Shown here: positions 16,591 to 26,864 of the stretch, piece after piece
Position numbering within the stretch: the first letter of the stretch is position 1
Layout of the letters: each line of letters begins with the position of its first letter
NCBI RefSeq assembly: GCF_024137025.1
Contig: NZ_JAMYJR010000010.1
Coordinates: 230,486-294,485, forward strand
Reading direction: 5' to 3'
Source: Paractinoplanes aksuensis
GTDB lineage: Bacteria > Actinomycetota > Actinomycetes > Mycobacteriales > Micromonosporaceae
Length of the DNA: 64,000 nt
Position numbers and translations under genes: made by a program
The notes under the pieces: model-generated
Databases searched by the model: none
The model's input: only the letters and a program-made list of their open reading frames with translations
Told to the model about the DNA's origin: nothing

Positions 16591-18260
16591 GAGCGTTGAC
16601 GCATGCGGCGGTCGCCGCGGCGGGCGTCGATGGCGAAGGGGGACTGGGTGCGGTCGCCGTTGCGCAGGCTGAGCTGGGTGCGGGCGGGAGCGCGGACGGC
16701 CAGCATGGCGATGTCGTCGCGGGTGCCGCCGTGCACCCAGTCGCTGACCAGCTGGCGTACGCGTTCGACAGTGGCCACGCCGGGCAACCCGCGGCACTCG
16801 GCCAGCGCGTCGTGCAGCCGGGCCTCGCCGAACTGCTCGTCGCCGCTCGGGCCGCCGCGGGCCTCGGTCAGGCCGTCGCTGTAGAGCAGGCACAGCTCGC
16901 CGGGTGCGAGCTCGACCGAGGCCGGGCGCACGACGGTGCGGGGCACCGCGCCGATCAACGTGCCGCTGGTCGGCACCTCTTCGACCGTGCCGTCGGTGCG
17001 CAGCACCAGCGGCGACGGGTGGCCGCCGGTGGCCAGCTCGAGTCGCACCCGCCCGTGCTCGCCGCGGCTGACCGCACCCACCACCATGGTGACGAACCGG
17101 TGCTGACGGCCCGATTCGAGCAGGGCCTTGTTCAGTACGTGAAGCATCTCTTCGGGCGCCGCGCCGACCAGCCGCAACGCGCGCAGCGTCTGGCGCACCT
17201 TGCCGGTGAGCACCGCCGCCTCGGGCCCCTTGCCGCACACGTCACCGAGCGCGATCACCGTGTCGGGGCTGGTGTCGGTCGGCCCGAACACGTCGTAGAA
17301 ATCGCCGCCGATCCGCAGCGCCTCGCGGGCCGCCTGGTAGGAGCCGACCAGCTCGATGCCGTCGGGCTCGGGCAGCTCCGGCGGTAGCAGGTCGGCCTGC
17401 AGCACCGCCGTGGTGTCGACCTGCTCGCGGTAGAGCCCGGCGGCCGAGATAGCGGCGCCGGCCCGGGCCGCGAAGATGCGGGCGAGAATCTCGTCCTCGG
17501 GGCTGAACTCGGCGTTCTCGCCGCGGCGGGCCAGGATCAGCGCCCCGGCCGGCTCGGCGTTGCCGGGCAGGGGAGTGACCAGCAGCGCCCCGATCGGCCC
17601 GAAGCCGGTCGGCAGCAGCCACTCGGGCGCCTGGGACGCGTCGAGCCACTTGCTCGGGATGGGCGGGAAGCCGCCGAGCGCCTCGACCAGCCCCGGCACC
17701 TCGGCCAACACCTGCTCGCGGAGCACGCCTTCCTCGTGGCCCTCACCGGCGACCAGCCGCACCCACGCGGCCTGGCGGCGGTTGACCGGCAGCACCACCA
17801 CGGCCGCGTCGGCCAGGTGGGCGACGGCCAGCTCGGCCGTGATGCGGGTGCAGCGGCCCTGGTGCAGCGAGGAGGAGAGCCGGCGCCCGGCCTCGGCCAG
17901 AAACGCCGTGCGGGCCCGCTCGGCCCGCAGCGCGTCGGCCCGGTTGACCTCGTCGGTGCGGTCGCGCAGGTACCACCCGTAGTGGTCGGCGCCGAGCGAG
18001 CGGCGCTGCCCCTGCAGGTGGCGGCCGTGGTAGAGGTGCGTGAAGGTGTCCTCGGCGCCGGCCAGACCCGGCAGCGGCCCGTCGGCCGCCTTGGTGCCCG
18101 CGGCCAGACCCGGAACCAGCGTCTGCGCGGCGGCGTTGACCATGATGATGGTTTCGTCGGCGACGCCGCAGACGACCACCGCCTCGCTGGCAGCGTCGAG
18201 CGCGGCGTGGAGCAGAGTGGTCAGCTGTTCGCCGGTCGACACCGGCGATGGCGCTGTCAT
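16587..18260 (-). CDS. PAS/GAF-containing PP2C (SpoIIE/RsbU-type) protein phosphatase
   Basis: This 557-aa phosphatase is expected to dephosphorylate an anti-anti-sigma factor and so release a SigB-type sigma factor. An N-terminal PAS-like region (about residues 10-120; VVVCGVADETIIMVNAAAQ) is followed by a GAF domain (about 125-285) and a SpoIIE domain (about 310-540). Metal-binding Asp residues appear in RIGGDFYDVF and IALGDVCGKGPEAA, then YSDGLTEARG and TRDDIAMLAVR. A good GGGAGGAA precedes the ATG at 18260. The downstream overlapping B12-binding protein could control it. No STAS or anti-sigma kinase gene is nearby. Confidence 0.9.
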   Translation of the reverse strand: MTAPSPVSTGEQLTTLLHAALDAASEAVVVCGVADETIIMVNAAAQTLVPGLAAGTKAADGPLPGLAGAEDTFTHLYHGRHLQGQRRSLGADHYGWYLRDRTDEVNRADALRAERARTAFLAEAGRRLSSSLHQGRCTRITAELAVAHLADAAVVVLPVNRRQAAWVRLVAGEGHEEGVLREQVLAEVPGLVEALGGFPPIPSKWLDASQAPEWLLPTGFGPIGALLVTPLPGNAEPAGALILARRGENAEFSPEDEILARIFAARAGAAISAAGLYREQVDTTAVLQADLLPPELPEPDGIELVGSYQAAREALRIGGDFYDVFGPTDTSPDTVIALGDVCGKGPEAAVLTGKVRQTLRALRLVGAAPEEMLHVLNKALLESGRQHRFVTMVVGAVSRGEHGRVRLELATGGHPSPLVLRTDGTVEEVPTSGTLIGAVPRTVVRPASVELAPGELCLLYSDGLTEARGGPSGDEQFGEARLHDALAECRGLPGVATVERVRQLVSDWVHGGTRDDIAMLAVRAPARTQLSLRNGDRTQSPFAIDARRGDRRMRQRS

Positions 18261-18346
18261 GGTTCCTCCCGTCTCTCCCCGCCCGACACGTTCACAAGGC
18301 CCAGACTACGTGCTCACGGACTTGGCGGCTGGTTCGAGGTGGGTGA

Positions 18347-19129
18347 TCAAGGGGCGCCAGGGCCAAGATCGACCACGATCGGGGCATGGTCGCTGGGACC
18401 TTTTCCCTTGCGCGCCTCGCGGTCCACCACCGCATCTGTGACCCGGTCGGCCACCGACGGGGTCGCATAGACGAGGTCGATCCGCATTCCTTTGTTCTGG
18501 TGGAACATTCCGGCGCGGTAATCCCAATAGGTGAAGGGGTGGTCACCCTTCATGGGCCGGGCCACCACGTCGCGTAACCCCACGGCGCGGATCTCGGCCA
18601 GGGCCTCGCGCTCGGGCGGCGTCACATGGGTCGAGCCGACGAACACGCTCGGATCCCACACGTCGTCGTCGGTCGGGGCGACGTTGTAGTCACCGGCCAC
18701 GACCAGCGGTCCCTTGGCCACGTCGTCGGCCAGCACCGTCTGCAGGGCGGCCAGCCACGACAGCTTGTAGGTGTAATGCGGGTCCTCCGGCGTACGCCCG
18801 TTGGGCACATAGACCGAATAAAAGCGGATGCCGTCGCAGAGGGCGCTGATCGCCCTCGCTTCCGGCTCCGGATACCCGGGTTCACCCTCAAATCCCTGGC
18901 GTACGTCGTCGAGCCCGACCCGCGAGAGCAGGGCCACCCCGTTCCAGCGCCCTTGCCCGTACGCCGCTGTCTCGTACCCCAACGCGCGGACCTCGGCCGC
19001 GGGGAAGCCGTCGGCCGCGACCTTGGTCTCTTGGAGGCACACCACGTCGGGTTCGGTGGCGGCGAGCCATTCCAGCAGGCGCGGCAGCCGTGCCTTGACC
19101 GAGTTGACGTTCCACGTAGCGAAGCGCAT
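18347..19129 (-). CDS. xthA: exodeoxyribonuclease III
   Basis: This 260-aa enzyme belongs to the EEP nuclease fold. It acts as an AP endonuclease and 3'-5' exonuclease in base excision repair. Motifs in order: TWNVNSVKARLPRLL, the metal-binding Glu in CLQETKV, the catalytic Tyr/Asn in YSVYVPNG, VVAGDYNVAPTDDDVW, the IDLVYATP strand preceded by MRIDL, and the catalytic SDHAPIVVDL. Length matches the family. It is separated from the PP2C gene by about 90 nt. Confidence 0.95.
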   Translation of the reverse strand: MRFATWNVNSVKARLPRLLEWLAATEPDVVCLQETKVAADGFPAAEVRALGYETAAYGQGRWNGVALLSRVGLDDVRQGFEGEPGYPEPEARAISALCDGIRFYSVYVPNGRTPEDPHYTYKLSWLAALQTVLADDVAKGPLVVAGDYNVAPTDDDVWDPSVFVGSTHVTPPEREALAEIRAVGLRDVVARPMKGDHPFTYWDYRAGMFHQNKGMRIDLVYATPSVADRVTDAVVDREARKGKGPSDHAPIVVDLGPGAP

Positions 19130-19179
19130 CTGCCCAGCCTGCTACATCATCGCCCGGAACGCCCGGGCGGCACGACGAC

Positions 19180-19299
19180 TCAGAGCCGGCGGGTGAAGCG
19201 GGTGGCGGCGAGAAGCGCGACGGTCAGGCCGCCCGTGAGGACAAGCAGCACCGCGACCATCCACACCACAGCCCCCTCGGAGCCCACCAGCGTCGCCAT
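19180..19299 (-). CDS. 39-aa single-span membrane protein
   Basis: The short gene begins at an ATG with GGGAGA upstream and encodes one hydrophobic helix (GAVVWMVAVLLVLTGGLTVA, then LLAATRF) ending in Arg-Arg-Leu. This is typical of small actinobacterial inner-membrane peptides. It lies 51 nt upstream of xthA on the same strand. Function is unknown; it is called from the ribosome site and clean hydrophobic pattern. Confidence 0.5.
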   Translation of the reverse strand: MATLVGSEGAVVWMVAVLLVLTGGLTVALLAATRFTRRL

Positions 19300-19572
19300 G
19301 CCGTCTCCCTTCCGCCCGTCAAACATAAGCCGAATGTGATCCGCATTACCAGCGAACCCCGGCCAGCGAATAATGCATGACTCCCGCCCCCGATGCCAGT
19401 TCGCAGGTGCGCGATGTTCAGCATGCGAGCACCTGACCTGCCCGTCCCCTCCGAACACCCGAAAAGTGATCTTTGCCGGGTGCGCGGCGCCATCCCGAGC
19501 CCCCACCCGCCCTCAGGGGATAAGGAAGAGAGGTTATGGCTTGTCAAGGGGAGGAGGCCGGTTGTCCACAGG

Positions 19573-21825
19573 TCAGTCGCGGGTGTCAACGCCTGCGGCC
19601 AGTGCTGACGTGTTCTGCACGTGCCAGTGACGGGCGAACTCGGCCGGTGGCACGGCCGGGCCCCACAGCCAGCCCTGACCCCGGGTCACGCCCACCTCGG
19701 CCAGTGCGTCGCGTTGCGCTCGCGTCTCCACGCCCTCGGCGATCACGCTCAGGCCCAGAGCCCGGCACAGCGAGACAATCGCCCGCACGATCTCGTCGTC
19801 CTCGTCGCCCGCGCCCAGGCCGGTCACGAAGGAGCGGTCGATCTTGATGCCGGTGACCGGGAAGCGGCGCAGGTAGCCCAGGGCCGAGAACCCCGTGCCG
19901 AAGTCGTCGATGAGCACCTGGCAGCCCAGTTCGCGCAGCTCGAACAGCACCCGGCCGGCCACCCCGGTCGAGTCGACCAGCACCGTCTCGGTCATCTCGA
20001 CCGCCACGCTGTGCGCGGGTACCCCGTACGTCTGCATCTCGGCCGCCAGCACGAGCGGCAGGTTCGGGTCGAGCAGCTGGCGGCCGGAGACGTTGACGGA
20101 CACGTAGAAGGCGTCGCCGACCGTGCCGTCGGCCCGCCATTCGCCCAGCTGGCGCAGCGACTCCTGGCGCACCCAGTCGCCGATCGCCCCGATCAGCCCG
20201 GCGTCCTCGGCGATCGGCACGAACGTGGCCGGGCTGATCGGGCCGCGTTCGGGGTGGGTCCAGCGGACCAGGGCCTCGGCGCCGGCCGGGATGCCGGGCA
20301 GCAGGTCGACGATGGGCTGGTAGGCCACGCTGAGCTGGTTCTCGCCGAGCGCCTTGCGCAGCTCCACCTCGAGCTCGATGCGCTCGCGGACCTGGCTGTG
20401 CATGGCCGCGTCGAAGACCGTGCAGGTGCCGGGGCCCTCGGCCTTGGCCCGGTACATGGCCGTGTCGGCGTCGCGCATGAGGTCCACGGCCGAGGCCGAC
20501 GAGGTCGACGCCATCCCCATCGAGCAGGTGATCGTGAGCTCGGTGCCGCGCACTTCGAACGTACGGGAGAAACAGTTCCCGACGGCGGCCGTGAGCGCGT
20601 CGGCCGCCTCCTTGGTGCCCACCGTGGCCAGCATGAACTCGTCGCCGCCGAGCGCCGAGACGGGTACCTCGGCCGGCACGGCCGCGCGCAACCGACGGCC
20701 GACCTCGACGATCAGCAGGTCGCCCGTGTCGTGCCCCCATCCGTCGTTGACCAGCTTGAACCCGTCCAGGTCGAGCAGCAGCACCCAGACCTGCCGGTCG
20801 CCGTCCGCGGGCAGCCGGGCCAGCATCCGGGTCAACTCGTCGGCCATCCGGTAGCGGTTGGGCAGGCCGGTCAGCGAGTCGTGGCTGGCCTGGTGCTCGG
20901 CCCGCAGCTGGGCGACGGCCTGGGAGCGGACGGCGCCGACCGCTCGCACCAGCAGCAGCGCCACGATGACCAGGCCGCCGGCCGCGATCGTGACCCGCTC
21001 ACCGGTCGAGCCGAGCACCGCCAGCAGCACGAACGGGCTGGCCAGGGCGGGGGCGATGACGGCGATGCGCCGGGTCGACCAGGCCTGGACGGGGGGCCGG
21101 GCGGCCCGCCCGAAGTGGGTCACCGAGGGGTGCAGCGCGGTCAGCCCGACGAGCACGAAGCCGAGCAGGAACGGCGCGTCGAACAGCGGGGTGGAGTAGG
21201 TGGTGCCGTCGGCCCCGACGATCGCGTACGCCGTGTCGCCGATGAACATCGAGGTCATGGCGCACATCAGCAGCACCAGGCTGACCGGCCAGGTGGTGGC
21301 GGTGAAGCTGAGGTTGATGAGCAGCATCAGCACGACCACGTCGAACAAGGGATACAGCCCGGCCACGAACGACACCGCTTCGGGCCGGCTCGAGATCTCG
21401 GCCGCGGGCGCGGCCAGCAGCAGCCCGACGACCAGGGCGCCGGCCACGCAGACGATCAGGCCGTCGAGCACGGCGTGCCGGTCGAGGCTCTGCCGCTGCC
21501 GCAGCATGCTGACGAGGAAGGCGCTGAGCAGCACGTAACCGCCGATGGAGGCGGCGTCGGCCAGCAACGGCCACAGCCCGGGCAGGTCGTCGACCGCGGG
21601 GCGCAGGAACACGCCGGCCAGGCAGGCCAGCACGGCCCCGCCCAGCAGCAGCCAGGTGCCGGCCGGCTCGGCCCGGTACCGGCGGGGCCCGGCGAAGCAG
21701 GCCCACACCGAGCCGCCCGCCACCACGACCATGCAGGCAGCGTTGACCAGCGGCGACACGTTCACGGTGTAGAGGACGGTCGCCAGCACACCCAGCGCCG
21801 CGAACAGCCGCCAGTTCCTGGTCAT
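19573..21825 (-). CDS. membrane GGDEF-EAL protein (c-di-GMP turnover)
   Basis: This 750-aa protein has about eight to nine N-terminal membrane spans (residues 8-280) that probably sense a signal, then GGDEF (393-397 exact) and EAL (EALVRW, 517-522) domains. GGDEF makes c-di-GMP and EAL hydrolyses it. Both cores look intact: GLPNRYRMADELTRML and SALGGDEFMLA; then IDDFGTGFSALGYLRRFPV and KIDRSFV. No RxxD inhibitory site stands five residues before GGDEF. The ATG at 21825 directly precedes the first span; the ribosome site is weak (ACAGAG). The net activity cannot be told. In Streptomyces relatives such proteins control development, so a similar role is possible. Confidence 0.92.
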   Translation of the reverse strand: MTRNWRLFAALGVLATVLYTVNVSPLVNAACMVVVAGGSVWACFAGPRRYRAEPAGTWLLLGGAVLACLAGVFLRPAVDDLPGLWPLLADAASIGGYVLLSAFLVSMLRQRQSLDRHAVLDGLIVCVAGALVVGLLLAAPAAEISSRPEAVSFVAGLYPLFDVVVLMLLINLSFTATTWPVSLVLLMCAMTSMFIGDTAYAIVGADGTTYSTPLFDAPFLLGFVLVGLTALHPSVTHFGRAARPPVQAWSTRRIAVIAPALASPFVLLAVLGSTGERVTIAAGGLVIVALLLVRAVGAVRSQAVAQLRAEHQASHDSLTGLPNRYRMADELTRMLARLPADGDRQVWVLLLDLDGFKLVNDGWGHDTGDLLIVEVGRRLRAAVPAEVPVSALGGDEFMLATVGTKEAADALTAAVGNCFSRTFEVRGTELTITCSMGMASTSSASAVDLMRDADTAMYRAKAEGPGTCTVFDAAMHSQVRERIELEVELRKALGENQLSVAYQPIVDLLPGIPAGAEALVRWTHPERGPISPATFVPIAEDAGLIGAIGDWVRQESLRQLGEWRADGTVGDAFYVSVNVSGRQLLDPNLPLVLAAEMQTYGVPAHSVAVEMTETVLVDSTGVAGRVLFELRELGCQVLIDDFGTGFSALGYLRRFPVTGIKIDRSFVTGLGAGDEDDEIVRAIVSLCRALGLSVIAEGVETRAQRDALAEVGVTRGQGWLWGPAVPPAEFARHWHVQNTSALAAGVDTRD

Positions 21826-21869
21826 CTCTGTTCGTTTCGGACGTTTCCGTCCAGGGCTGAGCGAGGTGG

Positions 21870-22730
21870 TTACGGGGCGAGCGCCGGGCTCGGGTCGGGG
21901 CGGGCCACCGGCGTACGCGGGGCGGGCACGCTGCTGCCGTGGGCGAACAGCGTGGGGCCGGCCGCCTGGCGCAGCACGGCCCGGGCCACCGAGCCCAGCA
22001 GGCCCGCGTCGTGCTCGCCGCGCGGCCCGAGCACGGTCACCCGGGCCCGGCCCGAGGCCCGGACGAGCGTGGCCGCGGGCGCCCCGGCCAGCAGCCGCAC
22101 CCGGTAGTCGACCAGCTCGGGCACGGCCTCGACCGATCGGGCCAGGATCTCGCGGCCCGCCGCCTCGGCCGCCGGGCCGGGCCGCTCGACCACGTGCGCG
22201 ACGACCACGCCGACGTTGCGGCGGGCACCCTCCTCGGCCGCCTGGCGCAGGCCCAGCAGCGAGCACCGGGAGCCGTCGACCGCGGCCAGGATGGGCCCGG
22301 CCTGGGGGCGCGGACCGCGCGAGACCAGCACCGGGCACCAGGCCCGGGCCACCGTCTGCACCAGCACCGAGCCCGAGGGCAGCCAGGGCAGGGTGGCCAG
22401 ACCGTCGTCACCGAGCACGAGCAGCTCAGCCGTGCGGCTCAGGCGCACCAACAACCGATCGGCCGGCCCGTCGACGAGTTGACCCTGCACCCGGACGCCG
22501 GGTGTGGAACGCTGGGCAGTGGCGACGGCCGCGTCGACCACCTGAGATGCGGTCCGCCGGGCCCGGTCGTAGTGTTGATCGAGGCGGGGGAGCGACCAGG
22601 TGAAAGCGTGCACTATCCGGAGTTCGCGGCCGCGCGACACGGCCTCCCGGGCGGCCAGCCGCACAGCGGCCAGGCCCGCGGAAGTGCCGGTCACCCCCAC
22701 CACCACAGGCGACGGACTCGGATTCGGCAT
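21870..22730 (-). CDS. two-domain universal stress protein
   Basis: This 286-aa protein has tandem UspA domains. The first (residues 8-138) has VVVGVTGTSAGLAAVRLAAREA and a modified nucleotide loop (LLVLGDDGLATLPWLPSGSVLVQTVARA). The second (about 147-265) has ILAAVDGSRCSLLGLRQAAEE and VLGPRGEHDAGLLGSVARAVLRQA. Canonical ATP-binding G-2x-G-9x-G(S/T) is loosely kept in both, so ATP binding is plausible but uncertain. GGAGGT precedes the ATG. It lies 44 nt upstream of the GGDEF-EAL gene on the same strand. Minus-strand TATAGA and GATAAT at 22770-22761 are candidate -10 boxes. Confidence 0.9.
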   Translation of the reverse strand: MPNPSPSPVVVGVTGTSAGLAAVRLAAREAVSRGRELRIVHAFTWSLPRLDQHYDRARRTASQVVDAAVATAQRSTPGVRVQGQLVDGPADRLLVRLSRTAELLVLGDDGLATLPWLPSGSVLVQTVARAWCPVLVSRGPRPQAGPILAAVDGSRCSLLGLRQAAEEGARRNVGVVVAHVVERPGPAAEAAGREILARSVEAVPELVDYRVRLLAGAPAATLVRASGRARVTVLGPRGEHDAGLLGSVARAVLRQAAGPTLFAHGSSVPAPRTPVARPDPSPALAP

Positions 22731-22893
22731 CGGGCTGCACCTCCGCGTTCGACTACAACCATTATCTATACAAGAGCGCCACTCTTCGTGATCAATCCCT
22801 CAGCAGGGATCCGCCTGATGACCCATTCAGGTTGAGGGTTTACGGTGAACTACAAAATTTGTGGGACATCTGCCGGTGAAGTGAGGGAAATAC

Positions 22894-24177
<1,284 letters not shown>

Positions 24178-24197
24178 GTCTATCGAGCGACATCAGG

Positions 24198-24228
24198 ACG
24201 CCCCGCCGGAATTCCGGCGGGGCGTTTT
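24198..24228. terminator. perfect-palindrome terminator after gltA
   Basis: Bases 24198-24225 form a 28-bp perfect palindrome (arms ACGCCCCGCCGGAA and complement) followed by TTTT. The stem is strong. It lies immediately before the htpG promoter box. Confidence 0.9.
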
Positions 24229-24230
24229 CG

Positions 24231-24246
24231 TACCATCAGGGCCATG
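24231..24246 (+). promoter_or_regulatory. -10 box of a probable leaderless htpG promoter
   Basis: TACCAT (24231-24236) is followed seven bases later by the htpG ATG (24244). No Shine-Dalgarno is present and the gltA terminator ends just upstream, so transcription should start at or next to the ATG. Confidence 0.5.
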
Positions 24247-26073
24247 GAGACGTTGGAGTTTCAAGCCGAAGCCCGGCAACTGTTGCAGCTGATGGTCCAC
24301 TCGATCTATTCGAACAAGGACATCTTCCTGCGCGAGCTGATCTCGAACGCCTCGGACGCTCTCGACAAGCTGCGACTGGCCACCCTGCAGGACGGTCTCG
24401 AGGCCGACGCCTCCGATCTGCACATCGAGCTCGAGGCCGACCCCGAGGCCCGCACGCTGACGGTACGCGACAACGGCATCGGCATGACCCGGGAAGAGGT
24501 CGTCGAGCTGATCGGCACGATCGCCAAGTCGGGCACGGCCGAGCTGCTGACCAAGCTCAAGGAGGCCAAGGAGAGCCCCGAGCTGATCGGCCAGTTCGGT
24601 GTCGGCTTCTATTCGACCTTCATGGTGGCCGAGAAGGTCGAGCTGCTCACCCGCAAGGCCGGCACCGAGGGCCACGGCACCCGCTGGGAGTCCACCGGCG
24701 AGGGCACCTTCACGATCGACGACGCGCCCGACGCGCCGGTCGGCACGACCGTCACCGTCCACCTGCGGCCCAAGGACGAGGAGGACGCGCTCTACGACTA
24801 CACGGACACCCCGAAGATCCGCGAGATCGTCAAGAAGTACTCGGACTTCATCTCGTTCCCGATCCGGATGGGCGAGGACACGCTCAACTCGATGAAGGCC
24901 CTGTGGGCGCGGCCGCGTTCCGAGGTGTCCGACGAGGAGTACCACGAGTTCTACCGGCACATCAGCCACGACTGGTCCGAGCCGCTCGAGATCATCAACA
25001 TGCGGGCCGAGGGCACTTTCGAGTACGAGGCCCTGCTGTTCCTGCCGTCCCGCGCTCCGCACGACCTGTTCCAGCGCGACGCCCGCCGCGGGCTGCAGCT
25101 CTATGTCAAGCGCGTCTTCATCATGGACGACAGCCGTGAGCTGATCCCCGATTACCTGCGCTTCGTCAAGGGTGTGGTCGACGCGGCCGACCTGTCGCTG
25201 AACATCTCGCGCGAGATCCTGCAGCAGGACAGGCACATCCAGATGATCCGGCGGCGGCTGGTCAAGAAGGTGCTGTCCACCGTCAAAGACCTGATGAACA
25301 ACAACCCCGAGAAGTACGCGACGTTCTGGCGCGAGTTCGGCCGGGCGGTCAAGGAGGGCCTGCTCAACGACTCCGACAACCAGAAGGCCATCCTCGACAT
25401 CGCGACGTTCGCCTCGACCGCGGGCAGCGAGCCGACCACGCTCGCGGCCTACATCGAGCGGATGAAGGAGGGCCAGGACGAGATCTACTACCTGACCGGC
25501 GACAGCCGGGCCCAGGTCGAGAACTCGCCGCACATGGAGGCGTTCCAGGCCCAGGGTTACGAGGTGCTGATCCTGACCGACCCGGTCGACGAGATCTGGG
25601 TCGAGGCCGTCCCCGACTACGACGGCAAGAAGTTCCAGTCCGTCGCCCGGGGCTCGGTCGACCTGCCCAAGGACAAGGAGGAGCCGGAGCCCGAGGGGGA
25701 CTTCGCGCCGCTGCTCACCTATCTCAAGGAGCAGCTGACCGAGCAGGTCAAGGACGTCCGCCTCTCGCATCGGCTCACCACCTCGGCCGCCTGCCTGGTC
25801 AGCGACACCGACGACATCACGCCGGCGCTCGAGAAGATGTACCGGGCGATGGGTCAGGAGGGCCCGCGGGTCAAGCGCATCCTCGAACTGAACCCGAACC
25901 ACCCGCTGGTCGGCGGTCTGCGCACGGCTCACGAGGAAAGGGCCGACGACTCGGCGCTGCCCGAGACGGCCGAGCTGCTGTACGGCACGGCCCTGCTGGC
26001 CGAGGGCGGCGACCTCGAGGACCCGGCCCGCTTCGCCAAGCTCCTCGCGGACCGCCTGGCTCGCACGGTTTAG
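24244..26073 (+). CDS. htpG: molecular chaperone HtpG (Hsp90)
   Basis: This 609-aa dimeric ATP-dependent chaperone has the N-terminal GHKL ATPase with YSNKDIFLRELISNASDALDK, DNGIGMTREE, GTIAKSGT and GQFGVGFYS. The middle domain has LYVKRVFI and the catalytic-loop NISREILQQ. The dimerisation domain contains LVSDTDDITPALEKMYRAMGQ. Length is slightly below E. coli (624). Its 3' end overlaps the convergent PfkB gene by four bases. Confidence 0.97.
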   Translation: METLEFQAEARQLLQLMVHSIYSNKDIFLRELISNASDALDKLRLATLQDGLEADASDLHIELEADPEARTLTVRDNGIGMTREEVVELIGTIAKSGTAELLTKLKEAKESPELIGQFGVGFYSTFMVAEKVELLTRKAGTEGHGTRWESTGEGTFTIDDAPDAPVGTTVTVHLRPKDEEDALYDYTDTPKIREIVKKYSDFISFPIRMGEDTLNSMKALWARPRSEVSDEEYHEFYRHISHDWSEPLEIINMRAEGTFEYEALLFLPSRAPHDLFQRDARRGLQLYVKRVFIMDDSRELIPDYLRFVKGVVDAADLSLNISREILQQDRHIQMIRRRLVKKVLSTVKDLMNNNPEKYATFWREFGRAVKEGLLNDSDNQKAILDIATFASTAGSEPTTLAAYIERMKEGQDEIYYLTGDSRAQVENSPHMEAFQAQGYEVLILTDPVDEIWVEAVPDYDGKKFQSVARGSVDLPKDKEEPEPEGDFAPLLTYLKEQLTEQVKDVRLSHRLTTSAACLVSDTDDITPALEKMYRAMGQEGPRVKRILELNPNHPLVGGLRTAHEERADDSALPETAELLYGTALLAEGGDLEDPARFAKLLADRLARTV

Positions 26074-26864
26074 AGAGAACTCAGCCAGTCCCGGGCGCCG
26101 GGGTGTGCCACGCGCACCCCGGCGACCCGGATCGCCTCGGTGAGAGCGGCGTCCATCGTGGCCGCTTCGTGCAGCGCGTGGGCCAGCGCGCCGTGGAACG
26201 CATCGCCGGCCCCCGAGGTCTCGACCGCTTCGACCGGCGGCACGGCGATCAACCGCGTGACGCCGCCGGACACCCAGGTCACCGGCTCAGGTCCGTGGGT
26301 GACGACCACGTGCGGGGCGTCGACGGCGCCGGCCGGGTGCCGGAATGCGGCTGAGCAGGCCACGACCTCGGCGTGCGGAAGGATGTCGGCGAAGACGGGC
26401 CGCCACGTCCCGGCGTCCACCACCAAGCGGCGGGCGGCCTTCGCGGCGGCGACGGCGAGCACGGGGTGGTGCCCGTCGACCAGCGTCAGATCGGCCTCCG
26501 GCAGCCCGTCCGGCGGCACGGCCAGCCGTAGGTTCCCGGCGTTGCGGCTGATGATCGTGCGGTCGCGCCCGGCGACCACGATGCTCGACACCGGCGGCGG
26601 CCCGGCCGAATCATGGGCCGCGTCGATCACCCGTACGCCGTGGGCTTCGAGGTCGGAGCGGATGAGCGCCCCCAGCGGATGCGAGCCGATCGCGGTGACC
26701 AGCGTGACCGGCGCGCCCAGCGCAGCCGCCGTCACCGCGGCGTTGGCGGCCGGGCCCCCGGCCGCGACCTCGAACCCGGTGGCCTGAGCCTTCTCATCCG
26801 CGCCGGGGATCCGATCGACCCGGTAGACGAGATCGACGGTGGCCAGCCCGACACAAAGAATCAT
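26070..26864 (-). CDS. PfkB-family carbohydrate kinase (ribokinase/ketohexokinase-like)
   Basis: This 264-aa sugar or nucleoside kinase begins MILCVGLATVDLVYRVDRIP, then the substrate-loop GGPAANAAVTAAALG. It ends with the PfkB signature 2 region, ETSGAGDAFHGALAHAL, which holds the catalytic Asp and anion hole. The substrate is not evident; the N-terminal DxVxRVDRIP resembles ketohexokinase-like proteins. The ATG at 26864 overlaps the stop of an 18-codon open frame that is a tandem copy of this gene's own first codons (see 26861-26917). Translation therefore probably arrives by coupling from the EVE gene through that peptide. Confidence 0.88.
   Translation of the reverse strand: MILCVGLATVDLVYRVDRIPGADEKAQATGFEVAAGGPAANAAVTAAALGAPVTLVTAIGSHPLGALIRSDLEAHGVRVIDAAHDSAGPPPVSSIVVAGRDRTIISRNAGNLRLAVPPDGLPEADLTLVDGHHPVLAVAAAKAARRLVVDAGTWRPVFADILPHAEVVACSAAFRHPAGAVDAPHVVVTHGPEPVTWVSGGVTRLIAVPPVEAVETSGAGDAFHGALAHALHEAATMDAALTEAIRVAGVRVAHPGARDWLSSL

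Noticed and set aside
19373..19630. Small plus-strand frames in the xthA/GGDEF gap
   Set aside because: Cys/Arg/Pro-rich random sequence without ribosome sites; it overlaps the 3' end of a clear gene.
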